A stretch of DNA of 64,000 nucleotides from Candidatus Krumholzibacteriia bacterium (lineage in GTDB: Bacteria; Krumholzibacteriota; Krumholzibacteriia; LZORAL124-64-63), in assembly GCA_016744705.1 (NCBI GenBank), contig JADGDU010000001.1, positions 62,001-126,000 on the forward strand. Direction: 5' to 3'. This document shows positions 37,838-47,938 of this stretch, in pieces; within the stretch, counting starts at the first letter, position 1; the number at the start of each line of letters is the position of its first letter. The notes below the pieces were generated by a model. The model did not search any database and had not been told where the DNA came from. It saw only the letters and a program-made list of their open reading frames with translations. A program made the translations under genes and the position numbers.

Positions 37838-38699
37838 CCAACTGCATCCAATTGGCAAAGACCTGTTTGGCGGCAGGCTTCCAGCTTTCGTGAAGATGTT
37901 CACTGGCTTGCTGTTCCGGGAAATCAGGTGCCGTTTCACCGGCTGATTTTGCCTCGGCAACCAACTTGCCATGATCCATCAGGATCTCCAGCCCGGCCCC
38001 ATCCATAATGTTGTCGGGAATGGGTGGATAGTCTTCTCTTTCTCCTGAGGTGAACAGCCCCACTTCACGCTTGTATTCCTTCAGCAAACTCACCCCGTCA
38101 TATTCAGGGTGCCCCTGCATAAATACCAGGCTGTTGGATTTATTGGCTGCCAGATGCACCCGGGCGTGGGTGTGAATCAGAATAACATCCAGCTTGGCGT
38201 CCTTAAACTGACCCGCCGTCACTTCGTTGTACCGGGATTGGGGCACGGGCACCAAGGCCGTCAAATCTGCTGCCAAAGGGTGTTCCGGCATTATGGTCCG
38301 GTGATCATATACGCCCCAGATTTTCTTGGGCAAAGGCTTCCGTTTTTTATGATACCGAAACTGCATGACCGCATGAGAAGCCAGGCACGAGCACAATGTG
38401 GATCGTGTGTTTTTTTGCGCCCACTCCATGGTCTTTTTGAGGGGCTCCCAGAAAGCCTGAATTTCCAAATCGGGATCGCTGACATTGGCCCCTGTGATCA
38501 CCAGTGCATCTGGTCCCCACTCCCTGATCTGCTCTTCCGTTTGGTAGTTTTCACTGATATATGCCGCAGCCTTTTCGCTGCGGGCGATTTCTGGAAACGT
38601 AAAAACAGACAGTTCAGCGCCAGGCAACAATTCCGTAAATTGTCGATCTGTTGCTTTTAAAGCGGCGTCAGGCATCATGGTCAAAAGGGCGATCTTCAT
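37812..38699 (-). CDS. metA: Homoserine O-acyltransferase, MetA family
   Basis: 295 residues. MetA-type glutamine-amidotransferase fold: KIALLTMMPDAALKATD corresponds to the family opening, RSTLCSCLASHAVM holds the nucleophilic Cys, and QGHPEYDG the catalytic His and Glu; the His of the KIWGVYDHR motif and SRYNEV also match. It activates homoserine with acyl-CoA for methionine synthesis, feeding the metB enzyme encoded elsewhere in the window. At the position that decides succinyl- (Gly) versus acetyl-CoA (Glu) in characterised MetA, the motif here reads TGANVS, that is Ser, so the donor cannot be read off. The ATG at 38699 has GGAG upstream at about ten bases. The gene overlaps the convergent RND permease by 26 bases. 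Confidence 0.85.
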   Translation of the reverse strand: MKIALLTMMPDAALKATDRQFTELLPGAELSVFTFPEIARSEKAAAYISENYQTEEQIREWGPDALVITGANVSDPDLEIQAFWEPLKKTMEWAQKNTRSTLCSCLASHAVMQFRYHKKRKPLPKKIWGVYDHRTIMPEHPLAADLTALVPVPQSRYNEVTAGQFKDAKLDVILIHTHARVHLAANKSNSLVFMQGHPEYDGVSLLKEYKREVGLFTSGEREDYPPIPDNIMDGAGLEILMDHGKLVAEAKSAGETAPDFPEQQASEHLHESWKPAAKQVFANWMQLVKQLPVPR

Positions 38700-38746
38700 T
38701 TTATACGTGCTCCAGATTATCTGCTGAGAGAGGTGCATTCACTTCC

Positions 38747-39829
38747 CTATATAGTTCGTCTGCGCTCAATTTGAAAGCCTCCCGATTTCCAGCTGTAACT
38801 TCCTGCCGGTGATTTTACCATAAACCCCATGGCTGCAGATTGTTGCCGGTGGAGTATCGCGTGACATCCTGAACAGACCACCATGAGGTTCTGGGAATCG
38901 TTGGACCCTCCCTGCACCCGCGGCACCTTATGATGCACTTCCAGAAATCGATTGTGCTCACATCCCGGCCCTTCGCACTTGTGCCTGGCCCTGGCCAATA
39001 CAAATCGCCGGGTGGCTGGTGGGATGGAGGTTGTATTGCGGCGACCAGGTTTGCTTATCTGGCAATCACTTTGGGCCTTTTGAAGCTCGGCTTCGCTGAG
39101 TGCCAATTCCCCACGGCTGGTTTGTACAGTGGCTAATTCGCACCTTGGGCAATGATGGACATGCAACTGAACTGGTGGCTTTGCCTCTACCGAAAGTTCC
39201 CCCCGGGGGGAACATTCCTCGACGTATGCGCCCATCATTTCTAACAAGGCCTCCACCTTTTCGGTTGATGCATGCCCTCTTTTTCTAACCTGCTCCCACA
39301 GGGCCTCATACCGGGCAAACTGGGTCGGGGTCATTTCCAAATGGACATGCACAGGCACCACTGCGGCTGGCTTGGGTTTGGCCGGCACCGGTAGCAAAGA
39401 CACTTGCCCCACTGCATCATCAACGGCTTTCTGTTTTGCTCGTTTGACCTCAACTTCTAAAACCCGCCGCGAATTATTCAAAGCCAGGTCCAGCCATTCA
39501 TCCTGATTGCCCACATCAGCCACCGTGGCCAAAACCCGGGCCGCGGTGTACCCCAATTCTCCCGATTCCACTTTATCTTTAACCTTGGGTAGTTTTTTGA
39601 AAGAGCGGCATAGTTGCAAATAATCGCCGGTGCGGCTGCTGGAAAAGCCCAATTCCTGTTTGGCGTATTGATTGATAGAGGAATATCCCAACTCCCGATA
39701 GAGCTTGCGTTGGTGAATATCTTCGAACCACAGAACCGAGCACTGTTTGGCATTGTCCATGGTTTTGAGAGAAGATTTGATGGCCTTATTAGCCGTTTTT
39801 GCTGGCTGGTTGCTGAGGAATTTTAGCAT
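38747..39829 (-). CDS. HNH endonuclease-domain protein
   Basis: 360 residues. N-terminal helical region (LYRELGYSSINQYAKQELGFSSSRT, VARVLATV-like TAARVLATVADV) of the type seen in DUF222/HNH proteins, a basic linker, then a C-terminal HNH: CEGPGCEHNRFLEVHHKVPR, GGSNDSQNLMVVCSGCHAIL, with four Cys for a zinc knuckle and the HH pair of the active site. These proteins occur in many copies in some genomes and are thought to be mobile-element or defence associated; role unproven. ATG at 39829 with AAGGG eight bases upstream; GTG three codons earlier is possible. 47 bases upstream of metA on the same strand, but a functional link is unlikely. Confidence 0.8.
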   Translation of the reverse strand: MLKFLSNQPAKTANKAIKSSLKTMDNAKQCSVLWFEDIHQRKLYRELGYSSINQYAKQELGFSSSRTGDYLQLCRSFKKLPKVKDKVESGELGYTAARVLATVADVGNQDEWLDLALNNSRRVLEVEVKRAKQKAVDDAVGQVSLLPVPAKPKPAAVVPVHVHLEMTPTQFARYEALWEQVRKRGHASTEKVEALLEMMGAYVEECSPRGELSVEAKPPVQLHVHHCPRCELATVQTSRGELALSEAELQKAQSDCQISKPGRRNTTSIPPATRRFVLARARHKCEGPGCEHNRFLEVHHKVPRVQGGSNDSQNLMVVCSGCHAILHRQQSAAMGFMVKSPAGSYSWKSGGFQIERRRTI

Positions 39830-40056
39830 GGTTTTCACCCTTCAGATGGTATGGAAAGAGGTGAAATCAGCATAGCGAAACTTTGGCGAAACTGCAATGT
39901 ATTTCTTTAATTTTAAACAACTTAATCTAGCACCAAACAAAAACAATTGGTACTGGCTACCCAACCCCAAGTAAAAGAACATTTATTCCTCAAACACTCC
40001 CAAACATGGTATTGTCATAAATTGGATTTTTCAATTCAATCGGCTTAGGAGGAATC

Positions 40057-41136
40057 ATGATACGCCACCTCGTTGCACTGATGTTCATCCTCATTTTCAC
40101 CAGCCCCTCGATGGCAGTTGACTTGGGCAATACGCTCGACACCCCCAAATCCAACTCCCACATTGGCCAAAACCCAGGCACTCCAGACGGCCGCGAAGGC
40201 GGCGAAGATATCAGCACCGCCTTTCTCATCCCCGCCCTGCCTTTCCATGATACCGGCAACACCTCTGATAACCTCGACGACTATGATGTCGAATGCCCCT
40301 ATGGTGGTATGGCCAAGGACGTAATCTACAGCTACGTGCCCCCAACCAATGAATACGTCAATGTCGACCTGTGCGGATCAAGCTTCGACACCAAAACTTA
40401 CATTCTGGATGGCGCCTTTAACGTCATTGCTTGCAATGACGATTACTACAGCGATGACGAATGTGGCAGCTACGTCTCATTCATCGAGGCGGCCTTTCTT
40501 GAAGAAAGTGTGCAGTATTTCATTGCAGTGGATGGGTATGGTTCACACTCCGGCGATTACATCCTGGATATCACTGTGTTCACTCCTCCGCCTCCCTGTT
40601 TCCTCACCTGCGACGGTCTGCCCGAAGGTGAACCGGCCCTGGGTCCCAACTACAGTGACGCCTTCAACGGTGGCTGCAACTCTCCCGAGTACGGCAACCC
40701 TTTCGCCGACCTGACCCAAGCTGGTGATGCGGCTGGGGAACTGGTTTATTGCGGCAGTTCAGGCTGGTATTCAGTAAATAACAGTCCCGTCCGTGACACC
40801 GACTGGATGCATTTTATGGTTGGTGCGGCCGGATTAATCCAGTGGACTCTGGATGCGGAACATCCTGTCTTCGGCTTTCTGCTGGGAGGCGATTGTGAAT
40901 CCGGGGCCGTGATACAAGATCAGATAACGGCTGGTCCCTGTCTGCCTGCCACCCTGATGGTTCAGGGAGAACCCGGCGACATCGTGATGCTCTGGGTCGG
41001 CCCGACAGAATACAGTCCTCCATTCGGTTTCGTGGGACATGAATTCAATTATCTGGGCCACTTCACAGGGCTCGCCTCCGGAACCGTCCCCACAGATAAT
41101 TTCAGCTTCGGAGCCGTGAAAAGCATGTACCGATAA
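40057..41136 (+). CDS. Secreted protein with PPC-like domain and C-terminal KSMYR motif
   Basis: 359 residues. Signal peptide (LVALMFILIFTSPSMA). A beta-domain like bacterial pre-peptidase C-terminal (PPC) domains is visible at about 75-180 (VNVDLCGSSFDTKTYILDG, VIACNDDYYSDDECGSYVSF, YFIAVDGYGSHSGDYILDI), with acidic calcium-type loops; a second, related domain follows (about 195-340; DTDWMHFMVGAAGLIQWTL). Several Cys could form disulfides. It ends TVPTDNFSFGAVKSMYR, the shared C-terminal signature. No catalytic domain. AGGAGGAATC precedes the ATG. Confidence 0.8.
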   Translation: MIRHLVALMFILIFTSPSMAVDLGNTLDTPKSNSHIGQNPGTPDGREGGEDISTAFLIPALPFHDTGNTSDNLDDYDVECPYGGMAKDVIYSYVPPTNEYVNVDLCGSSFDTKTYILDGAFNVIACNDDYYSDDECGSYVSFIEAAFLEESVQYFIAVDGYGSHSGDYILDITVFTPPPPCFLTCDGLPEGEPALGPNYSDAFNGGCNSPEYGNPFADLTQAGDAAGELVYCGSSGWYSVNNSPVRDTDWMHFMVGAAGLIQWTLDAEHPVFGFLLGGDCESGAVIQDQITAGPCLPATLMVQGEPGDIVMLWVGPTEYSPPFGFVGHEFNYLGHFTGLASGTVPTDNFSFGAVKSMYR

Positions 41137-41141
41137 TTAAA

Positions 41142-41171
41142 ATGAGGCGGAGCCCCAAAGCCCCGCCTCAT
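41142..41171. terminator. Bidirectional terminator
   Basis: 9-bp stem ATGAGGCGG (41142-41150) and CCGCCTCAT (41163-41171) between the stops of the PPC-like protein gene and the convergent uracil/xanthine permease gene. Confidence 0.65.
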
Positions 41172-41198
41172 CATCAACCACAACTTTTAACCTCAGCC

Positions 41199-42434
41199 CT
41201 AGTCAGCCTGTTCCGGCAAAACAATATTCAGCAGAATTGCAATAAGAGCCGACAGGCCAATGCCCTGCATGGCAAATTCACCAAAATTGAAAACCATGCC
41301 GCCAATGCCAAAAACCAGGGTGATGGCCATAATGGCCATGTTCCGGGGATTCATCAGATTGATCTGGGCCCTGACGAGGCTTCCCATACCGATGGAAGCA
41401 ATGGCCCCAAAGAGCAAGACCATGATGCCACCCATCACAGGTGCAGGAATGGTCTGCAGCACCGCGCCCAGCTTACCCACAAAGCCCAGCAAGATTGCTG
41501 TGCCCGCTGCCCAGGTCATGATCACGGGATTGAAAGCCTTGGTTAAGGCTACTGCGCCCGTCACTTCGCTGTAAGTTGTGTTAGGTGGGCCGCCCAGCAT
41601 GGCCGCAAAGGTGGTGGCAATGCCATCGCCCAGCATGGTCTTGTGCAGACCAGGCTCTTTCACATAGTTCTTTCCAGTCACACCACTGATAGCCACCACG
41701 TCACCAATGTGCTCCACCGCCGGAGCAATGGCCACCGGCAGCATGAAGAGGATAGCCTGGAAATTCCACTCAGGAAAAACAAAAGCCGGCATGCCAATCC
41801 AGGCCGCAGCAGTCACCGGTGCAAAGTCCACCATTCCCATGAAGAGAGCGGTGATATACCCAGCGGCAATGCCACAGAAAATGGGAATCAGCTTGAACAA
41901 TCCGCGACCAAAAACCGAGGCGATGACCGTGACAGCCAAGGCCAGCATCGAAACAGCCAAAGCCTGTCCCATGGGGAACAGTTCGAAAGAGCCATCACCG
42001 GTTTTACCCAAGGCCATGTTCACGGCCACTGGAGCCAGGTTCAGCCCAATGACGATGATAACCGGGCCAGTCACCAGTGGGGGCAGGAAACGGTCGATAA
42101 AAGCAGGGCCACGCAATGCGATGACTCCGGACAAGAGCGCGTAAAACAAACCCGCGGCAGCCAGGCCACACAAGGTGCCCGGCAAACCAAAGGTTTGGGT
42201 GCCATAAATGATTGGGGCGATGAAAGCAAAACTGGAGGCCAGAAAGACAGGCACCTGCCGGCGAGTGATCACTTGGAAAATGAGCGTACCCACACCAGCT
42301 GTAAAGAGGGCCACATTGGGGTTCAAGCCAGTCAACAGCGGGACCAAGACAAGGGCCCCAAAGGCTACAAATAGCATCTGAGCGCCAATTAGTGGCTTTT
42401 TCCAGCCGGTGAATTCAATGGTTTCTTCAGTCAT
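41199..42434 (-). CDS. Uracil/xanthine permease family transporter (NCS2)
   Basis: 411 residues with the 14-helix UraA-like pattern. Motifs: LIGAQMLFVAFGALVLVP at the N terminus, the substrate-site Glu in IAPAVEHIGDVVAISG, and the family signature MLGGPPNTTYSEVTGAVALT with the second Glu. Length and N terminus are close to UraA, so uracil is the likely substrate, but xanthine cannot be excluded. Imports nucleobase with protons through the inner membrane. The frame is open to 42635; I chose the ATG at 42434 because AGGA is upstream and the longer N terminus (FKRTSLFLLESV...) does not fit the family. Confidence 0.9.
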   Translation of the reverse strand: MTEETIEFTGWKKPLIGAQMLFVAFGALVLVPLLTGLNPNVALFTAGVGTLIFQVITRRQVPVFLASSFAFIAPIIYGTQTFGLPGTLCGLAAAGLFYALLSGVIALRGPAFIDRFLPPLVTGPVIIVIGLNLAPVAVNMALGKTGDGSFELFPMGQALAVSMLALAVTVIASVFGRGLFKLIPIFCGIAAGYITALFMGMVDFAPVTAAAWIGMPAFVFPEWNFQAILFMLPVAIAPAVEHIGDVVAISGVTGKNYVKEPGLHKTMLGDGIATTFAAMLGGPPNTTYSEVTGAVALTKAFNPVIMTWAAGTAILLGFVGKLGAVLQTIPAPVMGGIMVLLFGAIASIGMGSLVRAQINLMNPRNMAIMAITLVFGIGGMVFNFGEFAMQGIGLSALIAILLNIVLPEQAD

Positions 42435-42654
42435 CGGGACCATCCTGCTGCTTGGGTGAGGACGTGCAGTCGGCCTGATCGAAGCCAGCCCAACCGGTTG
42501 ACGGGCGCACCATACCACAGACTCCAAGAGGAACAAAGAAGTGCGCTTAAAAAACATGGGAAATCCTGTTGCTTCAGTAAATTTTGAATAAACAAAATCT
42601 TCCCGGGGTAGTATCTTGGCAAAAACCACAAACAATACTCTTGCAAGGGCTGTT

Positions 42655-44535
42655 ATGAAAAATCAAACTAGTGTTCAGATCCAGCGGAACGACTATGGGT
42701 TGCATATTGTATTTCCCCTGCTCTTGTTGCTCCTGCTTTTTAGCGCCAATCAAGCCCAGGCAGCCAAATCTTATCGCATGGAACAGGTTTCCATCGTTGC
42801 AGACCTCGCTGCCGATGGATCCATGAAGGTCGCCGAAGAGCGCACCTACCGCTTCAAAGGCAAATTCAAATATGCATTCCGGTCATTTGCCCTGGACTCA
42901 AGAATCAAATATGAGAATTTCCTGGTTTCAGAAAATGACCAACCTTATGCCCTTTCCGACAGCAAAGAGCCTGGTACTTACACCGTAACCACCACTGACG
43001 AGGACATTGAAGTGCGCTGGTATTTCCGGGCCCGCCGCGAGACCAAGGCTTTCAAAATCGAATACACGGTTCAAGATGCCGTGAAACGACACCTGGATAG
43101 CGCCGTCCTTTATTATCAATTCCTTGGTGGCGGCTTTCGCAAATCTACACAGTTGGTGGATATATTAGTCAACCCGCCTGTGCCGGTGGATGAATGGGAT
43201 GTCCGCCAGTGGGCCCATGGCCCTTTATGGGCCAGCAGTGAAACCTCTGCTCAAGGGACCGTCACAGCCACTTGTGAAAATCTTCCCAGGAAAAAGTTCT
43301 TTGAGCTGCGCATTCTCTATCCTGCCGAGATGTTCAGTGACGCTCCCTTGATTTCCAGCTATATCGTGGGCGAAGTCACAGCCGAAGAAAGCGCTTGGGC
43401 AGACGAAGCCAATTGGCGGCGCGAAGAAGCAAACAACAAAGCCATCGCTCTGAAAAAAAGACAAGGCATTGGCTTGTGGGCACTGCCCGCGTTTGTCTTG
43501 TTGGCTGCCGGTTGGTTCTACCGAATATTCAAACAATACGGCACCCGGCCAACCACTCCTCCGGTGCCTTCCCAGTCTCCGGAAATCCCTTCGGATTTAC
43601 CCCCCGCCATTGTGAGCTATTTACTAAATGACAGATCCGTGGGCGCTTCGGCCATCATGTCGACATTGATGGATTTAGCCCGGCGAGGCTTCCTGGAATT
43701 TAAGGAAGAACATGAGCTGGGGAAAAACTTCATGGGCAAGGAGAAATGGGAGACGAACCATTCCTGGACCCTCAAAAACCTGCATTATAAAGAGCACAGT
43801 CACGAACTGATCGGGTTTGAAGACATGCTCATCAAGTTTGTTTTTGAAGACCTTGCCGAGGCTCAGCCCAGCGGATCAGCCACCATCAGTGTGAGCCTGA
43901 AACAGTTTAAAAACGAGAATACCAAAGTAGAGAAATTTTTTGGCACCTGGACCGAAACCATTAAAAAAGAAGCCGAAAAATATAACTTTTTTGATCAGAA
44001 GAGTTTCAAGGGTCGCGATCGAGGTGTGATTCTGGGTTTGGTCACCATAGTAGTAGCCGTGCCCATGATTCCGTTGGTTCACGCCTTAGCTTTAATTCCT
44101 GCGGTGGCAGGTGTCACCATACTCTTGGCATCGCTGGGTATTGTGCACCACACTCGTGACGGTTTGATTGCCTCCAAAAAATGGAAGAGCCTTAAGTCCT
44201 ATCTGAAAAAACAGGGATTCAAATCAGCAGAACCCCAATCAGTTCTGGACTTCATCGAACCCTATTTCATCTATGGGGTGGTCATGGGATTGTCCAAAAA
44301 TCAACTGGAGGGCCTGGGTTCCATGATTCCTGCTGAGAAGGGTCTTTTTTACATGCCCTGGTATCATCATGCCCAATCAGCGGGTGGATTTGACAGTGGC
44401 TCTTTTGGCACTTCGTTTTCCACCGCCGTGGCCAGTGGTGACTCGGCCGTGTCCAGCTCTACCGGTTCCGGTGGCGGTGCCAGCGGCGGTGGCGGTGGTG
44501 GCGGAGCTGGTGGCGGCGGCGGCGGGGCTGGCTAA
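42655..44535 (+). CDS. DUF2207 membrane protein with glycine-rich tail
   Basis: 626 residues. N-terminal signal or transmembrane segment (IVFPLLLLLLLFSANQAQA), a periplasmic DUF2207 beta domain (about 35-250; QVSIVADLAADGSMKVAEER, YRFKGKFKYAFRSF), a transmembrane helix (GLWALPAFVLLAAGWFYRI), a cytoplasmic winged-helix-like segment (SAIMSTLMDLARRGFLEFK), two more hydrophobic helices near 470-510 and a C-terminal Ser/Gly tail with long runs of Gly. This is the usual plan of DUF2207 proteins, whose function is unknown. Start is the ATG at 42655 (AAGGG upstream) rather than a TTG at 42616. Its stop is one base from that of the convergent chemoreceptor gene. Confidence 0.85.
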   Translation: MKNQTSVQIQRNDYGLHIVFPLLLLLLLFSANQAQAAKSYRMEQVSIVADLAADGSMKVAEERTYRFKGKFKYAFRSFALDSRIKYENFLVSENDQPYALSDSKEPGTYTVTTTDEDIEVRWYFRARRETKAFKIEYTVQDAVKRHLDSAVLYYQFLGGGFRKSTQLVDILVNPPVPVDEWDVRQWAHGPLWASSETSAQGTVTATCENLPRKKFFELRILYPAEMFSDAPLISSYIVGEVTAEESAWADEANWRREEANNKAIALKKRQGIGLWALPAFVLLAAGWFYRIFKQYGTRPTTPPVPSQSPEIPSDLPPAIVSYLLNDRSVGASAIMSTLMDLARRGFLEFKEEHELGKNFMGKEKWETNHSWTLKNLHYKEHSHELIGFEDMLIKFVFEDLAEAQPSGSATISVSLKQFKNENTKVEKFFGTWTETIKKEAEKYNFFDQKSFKGRDRGVILGLVTIVVAVPMIPLVHALALIPAVAGVTILLASLGIVHHTRDGLIASKKWKSLKSYLKKQGFKSAEPQSVLDFIEPYFIYGVVMGLSKNQLEGLGSMIPAEKGLFYMPWYHHAQSAGGFDSGSFGTSFSTAVASGDSAVSSSTGSGGGASGGGGGGGAGGGGGGAG

Positions 44536-44536
44536 C

Positions 44537-46645
44537 TCAATGCAACTCCAAAACAGCATCCATCTCGTCCCACATGTTTTCCGCGGGTTCAGTGGGGTCT
44601 GCAAACGGGTCTTCCCCTAGGGGCGCAAGACTGACCTCACCTGAAACCTTGAACTTGCCCATCAGCGAGGAAAGAAGTTTCGTCTGGGACGACAGTTCCT
44701 CAGACACCGCAGCAGTTTCTTCCGCATTGGCAGTAGACGACTGAGTAGCCTGGTCAATTTGCTCCAGCGCCAGAGTGATCTGATCCACCGCTTCGCGCTG
44801 CTGCTCATTGGCATCGGCAATCTCTTCCACCACCGAAGCAATGGTCTCGATGGACGAAACAACCGCGACCAATTCACTGGCAGTTTTATGGGCGATGTCG
44901 CCCCCTTTGCCTACCCTCTCCAGGGACCCGTTGATCAGAACATTAGTCTCCCGGGCAGCCTTGGCGCTGCGCTGGGCCAGGTTGCGGACTTCTTCCGCCA
45001 CCACGGCAAACCCCTTGCCATGCTTACCGGCCCGAGCAGCCTCCACGGCCGCATTCAATGCCAGCAGATTAGTCTGGAATGCGATATCATCAATGACCTT
45101 AATGATCTTGGCAATCTCACCACTGGAATCCTGGATATCAGCCATGGCTTCGGTCATCTCTTCCATGGATTGGTTTCCACTCTGAGCGGCCGTGCGCGCT
45201 GCCTTGGCCAGCTCCGAAGAATGGCGAGCATTATCTGCATTCTGGGTCATTTGATCACGGATTTCTGTGACCGAAGCATGGGTTTCCTCCAGGCTGGCCG
45301 CCTGCTCAGTAGCACTTTCGGCCAGAGATTGGCTGGTGGATGACAATTGGCCCGCCCCCTGATCAACCTCGACCACTGCCAGAGTGGCCTGTGAGACCAA
45401 GGTTTCCAAATTCTGGTTCATGGTTTTGAGGGCTAATCCCAGAGAGTCTTTTTCGCTTGCTGGCACGATCTCGTGGGTCAAATCTCCATCGGCAATGGTC
45501 TTGGCCATTTGGGCCTTACCTTCCAGAGAGTCGGCCATCTCGTCCAGAGCCCGAGTCATCTCGCCCAATTCATCACCGCTTATTAAATTCAACCTCTGGC
45601 TCAAGTCACCTTTTCTTAATTCGCGAGTAAACCTGAGAGTCTTGTTGATGGGGCCGGTAATTTTTCCAGTGACCCAAAGCCCCACCCCGGCGGCCAGGAT
45701 TAAGGCGGCCAGAGAGCCTGACCAAGTAAACACCGTTTGTTTCACACTGGCGGCCCGCTGGGCTTCTACGAGCTCAGATCGGTGCTCATCCAGAAATGTG
45801 ACTGCTTTTGTCATGGCACCCTGAACTTCTTTCAAGGCTGGTTCGGCTTGGTCTTGGATGATGGCTCGGGCCACCACCTGCGACCCGGTCCTCTCATCTT
45901 CCAAGGCCTGCAATTCATCAAACAAAAGGCCCAACTGGGCCAAATGAGTTTGAGTTTCATCCCGGAAAATGCCTAACCGAACTGCCTCGTCAGATTCATT
46001 TTTGATACTCACCGCAGTGCCATGCAGGCTTTCATGTTCCTTTCGGACCACAGCTACTTTCGCAGCAAAAACAGACGATTGTATTTCCAGGTCCGTGCAT
46101 TCGGACCCGTTCAACCACTGGCCAAATTGGCATTTGGTATGATCTGTCTGGACCTGAATTTCCCGACCTTCAATAAGGTCTTCAGTCAAAGCCACAGTCC
46201 ATGCCTGGTGTTCGGCCAATCGTTTGTGCAAAGTATTTTGCAGACCGGGATGAATTTGCAACCATTGGCTTTTGATCTCTTTGGCAGCATGATGCAGGCG
46301 ACCATGGGCTGGTTTCATCTGTTCAAAGTACCCGCCCAATTCTTGATCATGAGCTTTAATCTCCTGCAATCCCTCACCGTATAAAAACTTCCCCAAGGCA
46401 CATTGGTGATCGTCCAATTGCAACTTGAGTTCTTCTTCATTATTCATCACAAAGCGGTTCAGCCCGGCCAACCACATATGATGATCAATCTCACGGCTTT
46501 TTATCAACTGTACATGTTCGTTATTCAGATGGAGCTCGTCATTGATGGCACCGGTGCGAGAAACGGTCAAAGCCAGAGGGCCAATGCTTAGGCACAGAAT
46601 GCCAATGGCCAAAAAGCCCAACAGGAGTTTTGTTTTGATTTTCAT
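44537..46645 (-). CDS. Methyl-accepting chemotaxis protein with two periplasmic CZB-like domains
   Basis: 702 residues. TM1 ([19 protein letters not shown]), periplasmic part (about 35-310), TM2 ([18 protein letters not shown]), HAMP, and an MCP signalling domain with the hairpin tip [20 protein letters not shown] and [14 protein letters not shown]. The periplasmic part has two similar units, [12 protein letters not shown]...HQCALGKFL...HGRLHHAA and [12 protein letters not shown]...[10 protein letters not shown]...HESLHGTA, each with the His/Cys pattern of the chemoreceptor zinc-binding (CZB) domain. CZB domains are usually cytoplasmic, so a tandem periplasmic pair is odd; it suggests sensing of zinc or of oxidants through the Cys. 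No C-terminal CheR-binding pentapeptide. Confidence 0.85.
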   Translation of the reverse strand: MKIKTKLLLGFLAIGILCLSIGPLALTVSRTGAINDELHLNNEHVQLIKSREIDHHMWLAGLNRFVMNNEEELKLQLDDHQCALGKFLYGEGLQEIKAHDQELGGYFEQMKPAHGRLHHAAKEIKSQWLQIHPGLQNTLHKRLAEHQAWTVALTEDLIEGREIQVQTDHTKCQFGQWLNGSECTDLEIQSSVFAAKVAVVRKEHESLHGTAVSIKNESDEAVRLGIFRDETQTHLAQLGLLFDELQALEDERTGSQVVARAIIQDQAEPALKEVQGAMTKAVTFLDEHRSELVEAQRAASVKQTVFTWSGSLAALILAAGVGLWVTGKITGPINKTLRFTRELRKGDLSQRLNLISGDELGEMTRALDEMADSLEGKAQMAKTIADGDLTHEIVPASEKDSLGLALKTMNQNLETLVSQATLAVVEVDQGAGQLSSTSQSLAESATEQAASLEETHASVTEIRDQMTQNADNARHSSELAKAARTAAQSGNQSMEEMTEAMADIQDSSGEIAKIIKVIDDIAFQTNLLALNAAVEAARAGKHGKGFAVVAEEVRNLAQRSAKAARETNVLINGSLERVGKGGDIAHKTASELVAVVSSIETIASVVEEIADANEQQREAVDQITLALEQIDQATQSSTANAEETAAVSEELSSQTKLLSSLMGKFKVSGEVSLAPLGEDPFADPTEPAENMWDEMDAVLELH

Positions 46646-46870
46646 TTTCCCTGGTTCTTTCGATTGGTGCCAAATTGCCTTTCTCTGGTTTTCGGATACA
46701 GAATCACACTGGTTTAGTGTTTTCTTTAATCAAAAGACAGATTATCACTCAAAATTTCTTCCCACAGGTTTATGAGATCCAGTTGTTCTTTAGGAATTTG
46801 ATGATTCCTATACGATCATACTATAACCTGACTAAGCTTGTTTATTCCTCCTCCACCTGAAAGGTCTGTC

Positions 46871-47938
46871 ATGGCCACCATCACCATCAAAACCATCCCC
46901 GGCGATGGCATCGGCGTTGAAGTCATGAGCGAAGCCCGCCTTGTTCTGGACCGCCTGTCCGCTTTACACGGCGGATTGGATTTCCAATACCACGAAATGC
47001 CCTGGAGCTGTGCCTGGTCCCTGGAACACGGGCGCATGATGCCTGAAGACGGGCTCCAGGTTTTGTCCGATTGCGATGCCATCCTGCTCGGTGCTGTCGG
47101 TTATCCCGGGGTACCCGACCATGTTTCTCTGCGCGGATTACTGTTGCCCATCCGTATGGGTTTTGACCAATTTGTGAATCTGCGCCCGGTCAAATTGCTG
47201 CCCGGCCTGGATACCCCATTGAAGGTGGCTGCCGATAAAACCATCGACTTTGTTGTGTTGCGCGAAAACACAGAAGGGGAGTACTGCGGAGCTGGGCGAC
47301 TGGAGAACCCAGGCACCGCCGATGAAACTGCTGTGCAGGAAGCACGCTTCAGCCGCCAAGGCACCGAACGCATCATTCGCTACGCTTTCGAGACGGCCCG
47401 CAAACGGGCCAGCCACCAACTGGTTTCTGCCACTAAAAGCAACGCCCTAAACCACAGCATGGTCTTCTGGGATCGCATTTTTGATGAAGTCAAAGCAGAT
47501 TTCCCGCAACAACAAACCCGAAGCATGCATGTGGACGCCTTGGCTGGGCTGTTTGTCCTGGACCCCGCCAGCCTCGACGTGGTGGTGGCCAGCAACCTCT
47601 TTGGTGATATCCTCACTGATCTGGGATCAGCCATTCTCGGCAGCATTGGCATTTCCCCTTCAGCCAACCTGGATCCCACCCGGCGGTATCCCAGCATGTT
47701 TGAACCGGTGCACGGATCGGCTCCCGACATCGCTGGCCGCGGATTGGCCAACCCCACAGGGATGTTCTGGACCTGCGCCCTGATGCTGGAACACCTGGGC
47801 CAACAGGAATTGGCCGACCACTTGATGCAAGCCCTATCCGGCGTTCTGGCCCAACGCCAGGTGCGTACACCTGATCTGGGTGGCACCGCCTCGACTCGGG
47901 ACATGACCAACGCCCTTTTGCAAAGGTTGGACCAATGA
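46871..47938 (+). CDS. D-malate/tartrate dehydrogenase (isopropylmalate dehydrogenase family)
   Basis: 355 residues, beta-decarboxylating dehydrogenase. IKTIPGDGIGVEVM N terminus, LLGAVGYPGVPDHVSLRGLLLPIR (close to TtuC/DmlA rather than LeuB; quoted in pieces below 20 residues: LLGAVGYPGVPDH, SLRGLLLPIR), VVLRENTEGEYCGAG, NLFGDILTDLGSAI and EPVHGSAPDIAGRGLANP. It would oxidise D-malate to pyruvate and CO2, or act on tartrate, with NAD. Start at 46871 follows AAGG. Its ATGA overlap with a DcuS/CitA-type kinase gene, then a DcuR/CitB regulator and a facing Dcu transporter, points to C4-dicarboxylate (D-malate) use. Confidence 0.85.
   Translation: MATITIKTIPGDGIGVEVMSEARLVLDRLSALHGGLDFQYHEMPWSCAWSLEHGRMMPEDGLQVLSDCDAILLGAVGYPGVPDHVSLRGLLLPIRMGFDQFVNLRPVKLLPGLDTPLKVAADKTIDFVVLRENTEGEYCGAGRLENPGTADETAVQEARFSRQGTERIIRYAFETARKRASHQLVSATKSNALNHSMVFWDRIFDEVKADFPQQQTRSMHVDALAGLFVLDPASLDVVVASNLFGDILTDLGSAILGSIGISPSANLDPTRRYPSMFEPVHGSAPDIAGRGLANPTGMFWTCALMLEHLGQQELADHLMQALSGVLAQRQVRTPDLGGTASTRDMTNALLQRLDQ

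Noticed and set aside
44460-44535. GGC-rich repeat at the end of the DUF2207 gene as a separate repeat element
   Set aside because: It encodes the Gly-rich tail usual for DUF2207 proteins and stays in frame.
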